From Flavipsychrobacter sp. (GTDB lineage Bacteria > Bacteroidota > Bacteroidia > Chitinophagales > Chitinophagaceae): a stretch of 64,000 nt of DNA. This document shows, in pieces, positions 63,167 to 64,000 of this stretch. The stretch covers positions 26,806 to 90,805 of the forward strand of contig JARLGY010000010.1 of the NCBI GenBank assembly GCA_031292525.1, written 5' to 3'. The notes under the pieces are model-generated. The model was not told the origin of the DNA and ran no database searches. It saw nothing but the letters and a program-made list of their open reading frames with translations. The translations under genes and the position numbers were made by a program. Numbering within the stretch: position 1 is the stretch's first letter; each line of letters starts with the position of its first letter.

Positions 63167-64000
63167 AGATACGCAACAAACTTACCTGGCTGTTCACGGC
63201 GATCATTGCAGCTTTGTTGCTGGTATTTGCATTAGTAATATACTTTTCATTTTCAGAAAATCGTGAAGAGGAATATTATAGTCTGTTGCGACACACGGCC
63301 ATCACAAAGGCAAACCTGTTGTTAGATGCCAAGTTGCCCCCTTCTGCATTACAACTTATCTATCACAATTCAGATAACACCTTATTCCAGGAAGAAGTAG
63401 CAATCTATGATACGGCTTTTCATTTGTTGTATCATGATGCGGTTGAAATTGACAAAGTGAAAGAAACGCGGTCAATGATCGATGCGATCGTAAATAAAAA
63501 GGAGATCAAGTTCTATCAGGGAGCCGTTCAGGTAGTAGGCTTTTTGTATCATCACAACAATAGCAACTATGTGATCACTGCAGCAGCCAACGACCAATAC
63601 GGGTACGCTAAACTCCGAAATCTCAAATACACACTTGCCCTCTCCTTCTTTGTATCGATAATCATCATTTTTCTTGCGGGACGATTTATTGCCAATAAGG
63701 CTTTACAGCCCGTCACCAGCATGGTCGATAACGTAAAAGAAATCACAGCTACCAATCTGGATTTAAGGCTCAATGAAGGGAATGGGAAAGATGAGATGGC
63801 GGAACTTGCCGTAACTTTTAATGAGATGCTTAACCGCCTCGAACGGTCATTTGATGCACAAAAGGAATTCGTATCTAATATTTCTCATGAATTAAGAACA
63901 CCTCTTACTGCGATGATGGCAGAGCTGCAGCTCACAGTCAGCAACGAACGGACCAATGATGAATATAAAAACTCTATTCATCATGCGATCAGCGATGCCC
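63163..64000 (+). CDS. Sensor histidine kinase, 3' end cut by window
   Basis: The frame starts with GTG at 63163, overlapping the regulator stop, and stays open to the window end (279 codons seen). The start is KIRNKLTWLFTAIIAALLLVFALVIYF with a first membrane segment. A periplasmic sensor region (about residues 35-150) and a second membrane segment (about 155-175) follow, then a HAMP linker (NKALQPVTSMVDNVKEITATNLDLRL). The HisKA region begins KEFVSNISHELRTPLTAMM with phospho-acceptor His242. The ATPase domain lies beyond the window. It is the partner of the OmpR-type regulator. Confidence 0.92.
   Translation, partial: MKIRNKLTWLFTAIIAALLLVFALVIYFSFSENREEEYYSLLRHTAITKANLLLDAKLPPSALQLIYHNSDNTLFQEEVAIYDTAFHLLYHDAVEIDKVKETRSMIDAIVNKKEIKFYQGAVQVVGFLYHHNNSNYVITAAANDQYGYAKLRNLKYTLALSFFVSIIIIFLAGRFIANKALQPVTSMVDNVKEITATNLDLRLNEGNGKDEMAELAVTFNEMLNRLERSFDAQKEFVSNISHELRTPLTAMMAELQLTVSNERTNDEYKNSIHHAISDA

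Noticed and set aside
1..64000. CRISPR arrays, tRNA or rRNA genes, transposases, integrases, phage genes, riboswitches
   Set aside because: None was recognised by reading both strands; no regularly spaced repeats or cloverleaf-like sequences were found. A dedicated search was not possible.

Overview
The window looks like a chromosomal stretch from a Bacteroidota bacterium, most likely of the Chitinophagales/Chitinophagaceae type. The supports are a SusC/SusD pair, a type IX secretion (T9SS) sorting tail, a DUF5686 protein, exact or near TAnnTTTG promoter -7 boxes, the near absence of Shine-Dalgarno sequences, and a moderate-to-low GC content. No transposase, integrase, phage gene, rRNA, tRNA or CRISPR array was recognised. 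Both window edges cut genes: an MBOAT acyltransferase on the left and a histidine kinase on the right.

Left part (1-23100) is mixed core and accessory genes: a surface O-acetylation pair (MBOAT plus SGNH-like), a BBP2-type porin, YceI, a lipoprotein, a GT87-like membrane protein, a 2OG-Fe(II) oxygenase, a GNAT acetyltransferase, a low-complexity BON protein, DUF5686, a deoxynucleoside kinase, trpS, an unassigned 763-residue membrane protein, an Nramp transporter fused to a UspA domain, a SIS-type sugar-phosphate isomerase, YraN, a YiiX-like peptidase, an AraC regulator with an SDR, and a Tat-signal YghA-like SDR.

Middle part (23136-46404) is a run of 16 minus-strand genes that reads as one catabolic locus for a rhamnose-containing glycan. 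In transcription order it has a GntR-type regulator, RhaT, a bifunctional rhamnulose-1-phosphate aldolase/lactaldehyde dehydrogenase, RhaM, RhaI, RhaB, SusC, SusD, a polysaccharide deacetylase, GH106, GH105, GH31, LutA, LutB, LutC and a quinone-oxidoreductase-like enzyme. The outer-membrane pair would import oligosaccharides, the exported hydrolases would release rhamnose, the Rha enzymes would convert it to DHAP and lactate, and LutABC would oxidise the lactate to pyruvate. A near-identical inverted repeat (ATCGTAAAA...TTTTAC) occurs upstream of both rhaT and susC and is a candidate operator.

Right part (46405-64000) holds a decayed AraC tail, a cyclophilin, PepD, a decayed T9SS C-terminal domain, and a 2397-residue secreted protein with a metzincin-like zinc site, Ig-like repeats, a beta-helix-like region and a T9SS tail. 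Divergent from it is a propeller sensor kinase with a LytTR regulator. Then follow a GH18-type lipoprotein and an OmpR/kinase pair. A repeat of about 90 bp (hairpin plus conserved tail) occurs three times here, near 49.1, 61.0 and 62.3 kb, and was not seen elsewhere in the window.

All functions are inferred by reading motifs and family resemblance; no database search was run.
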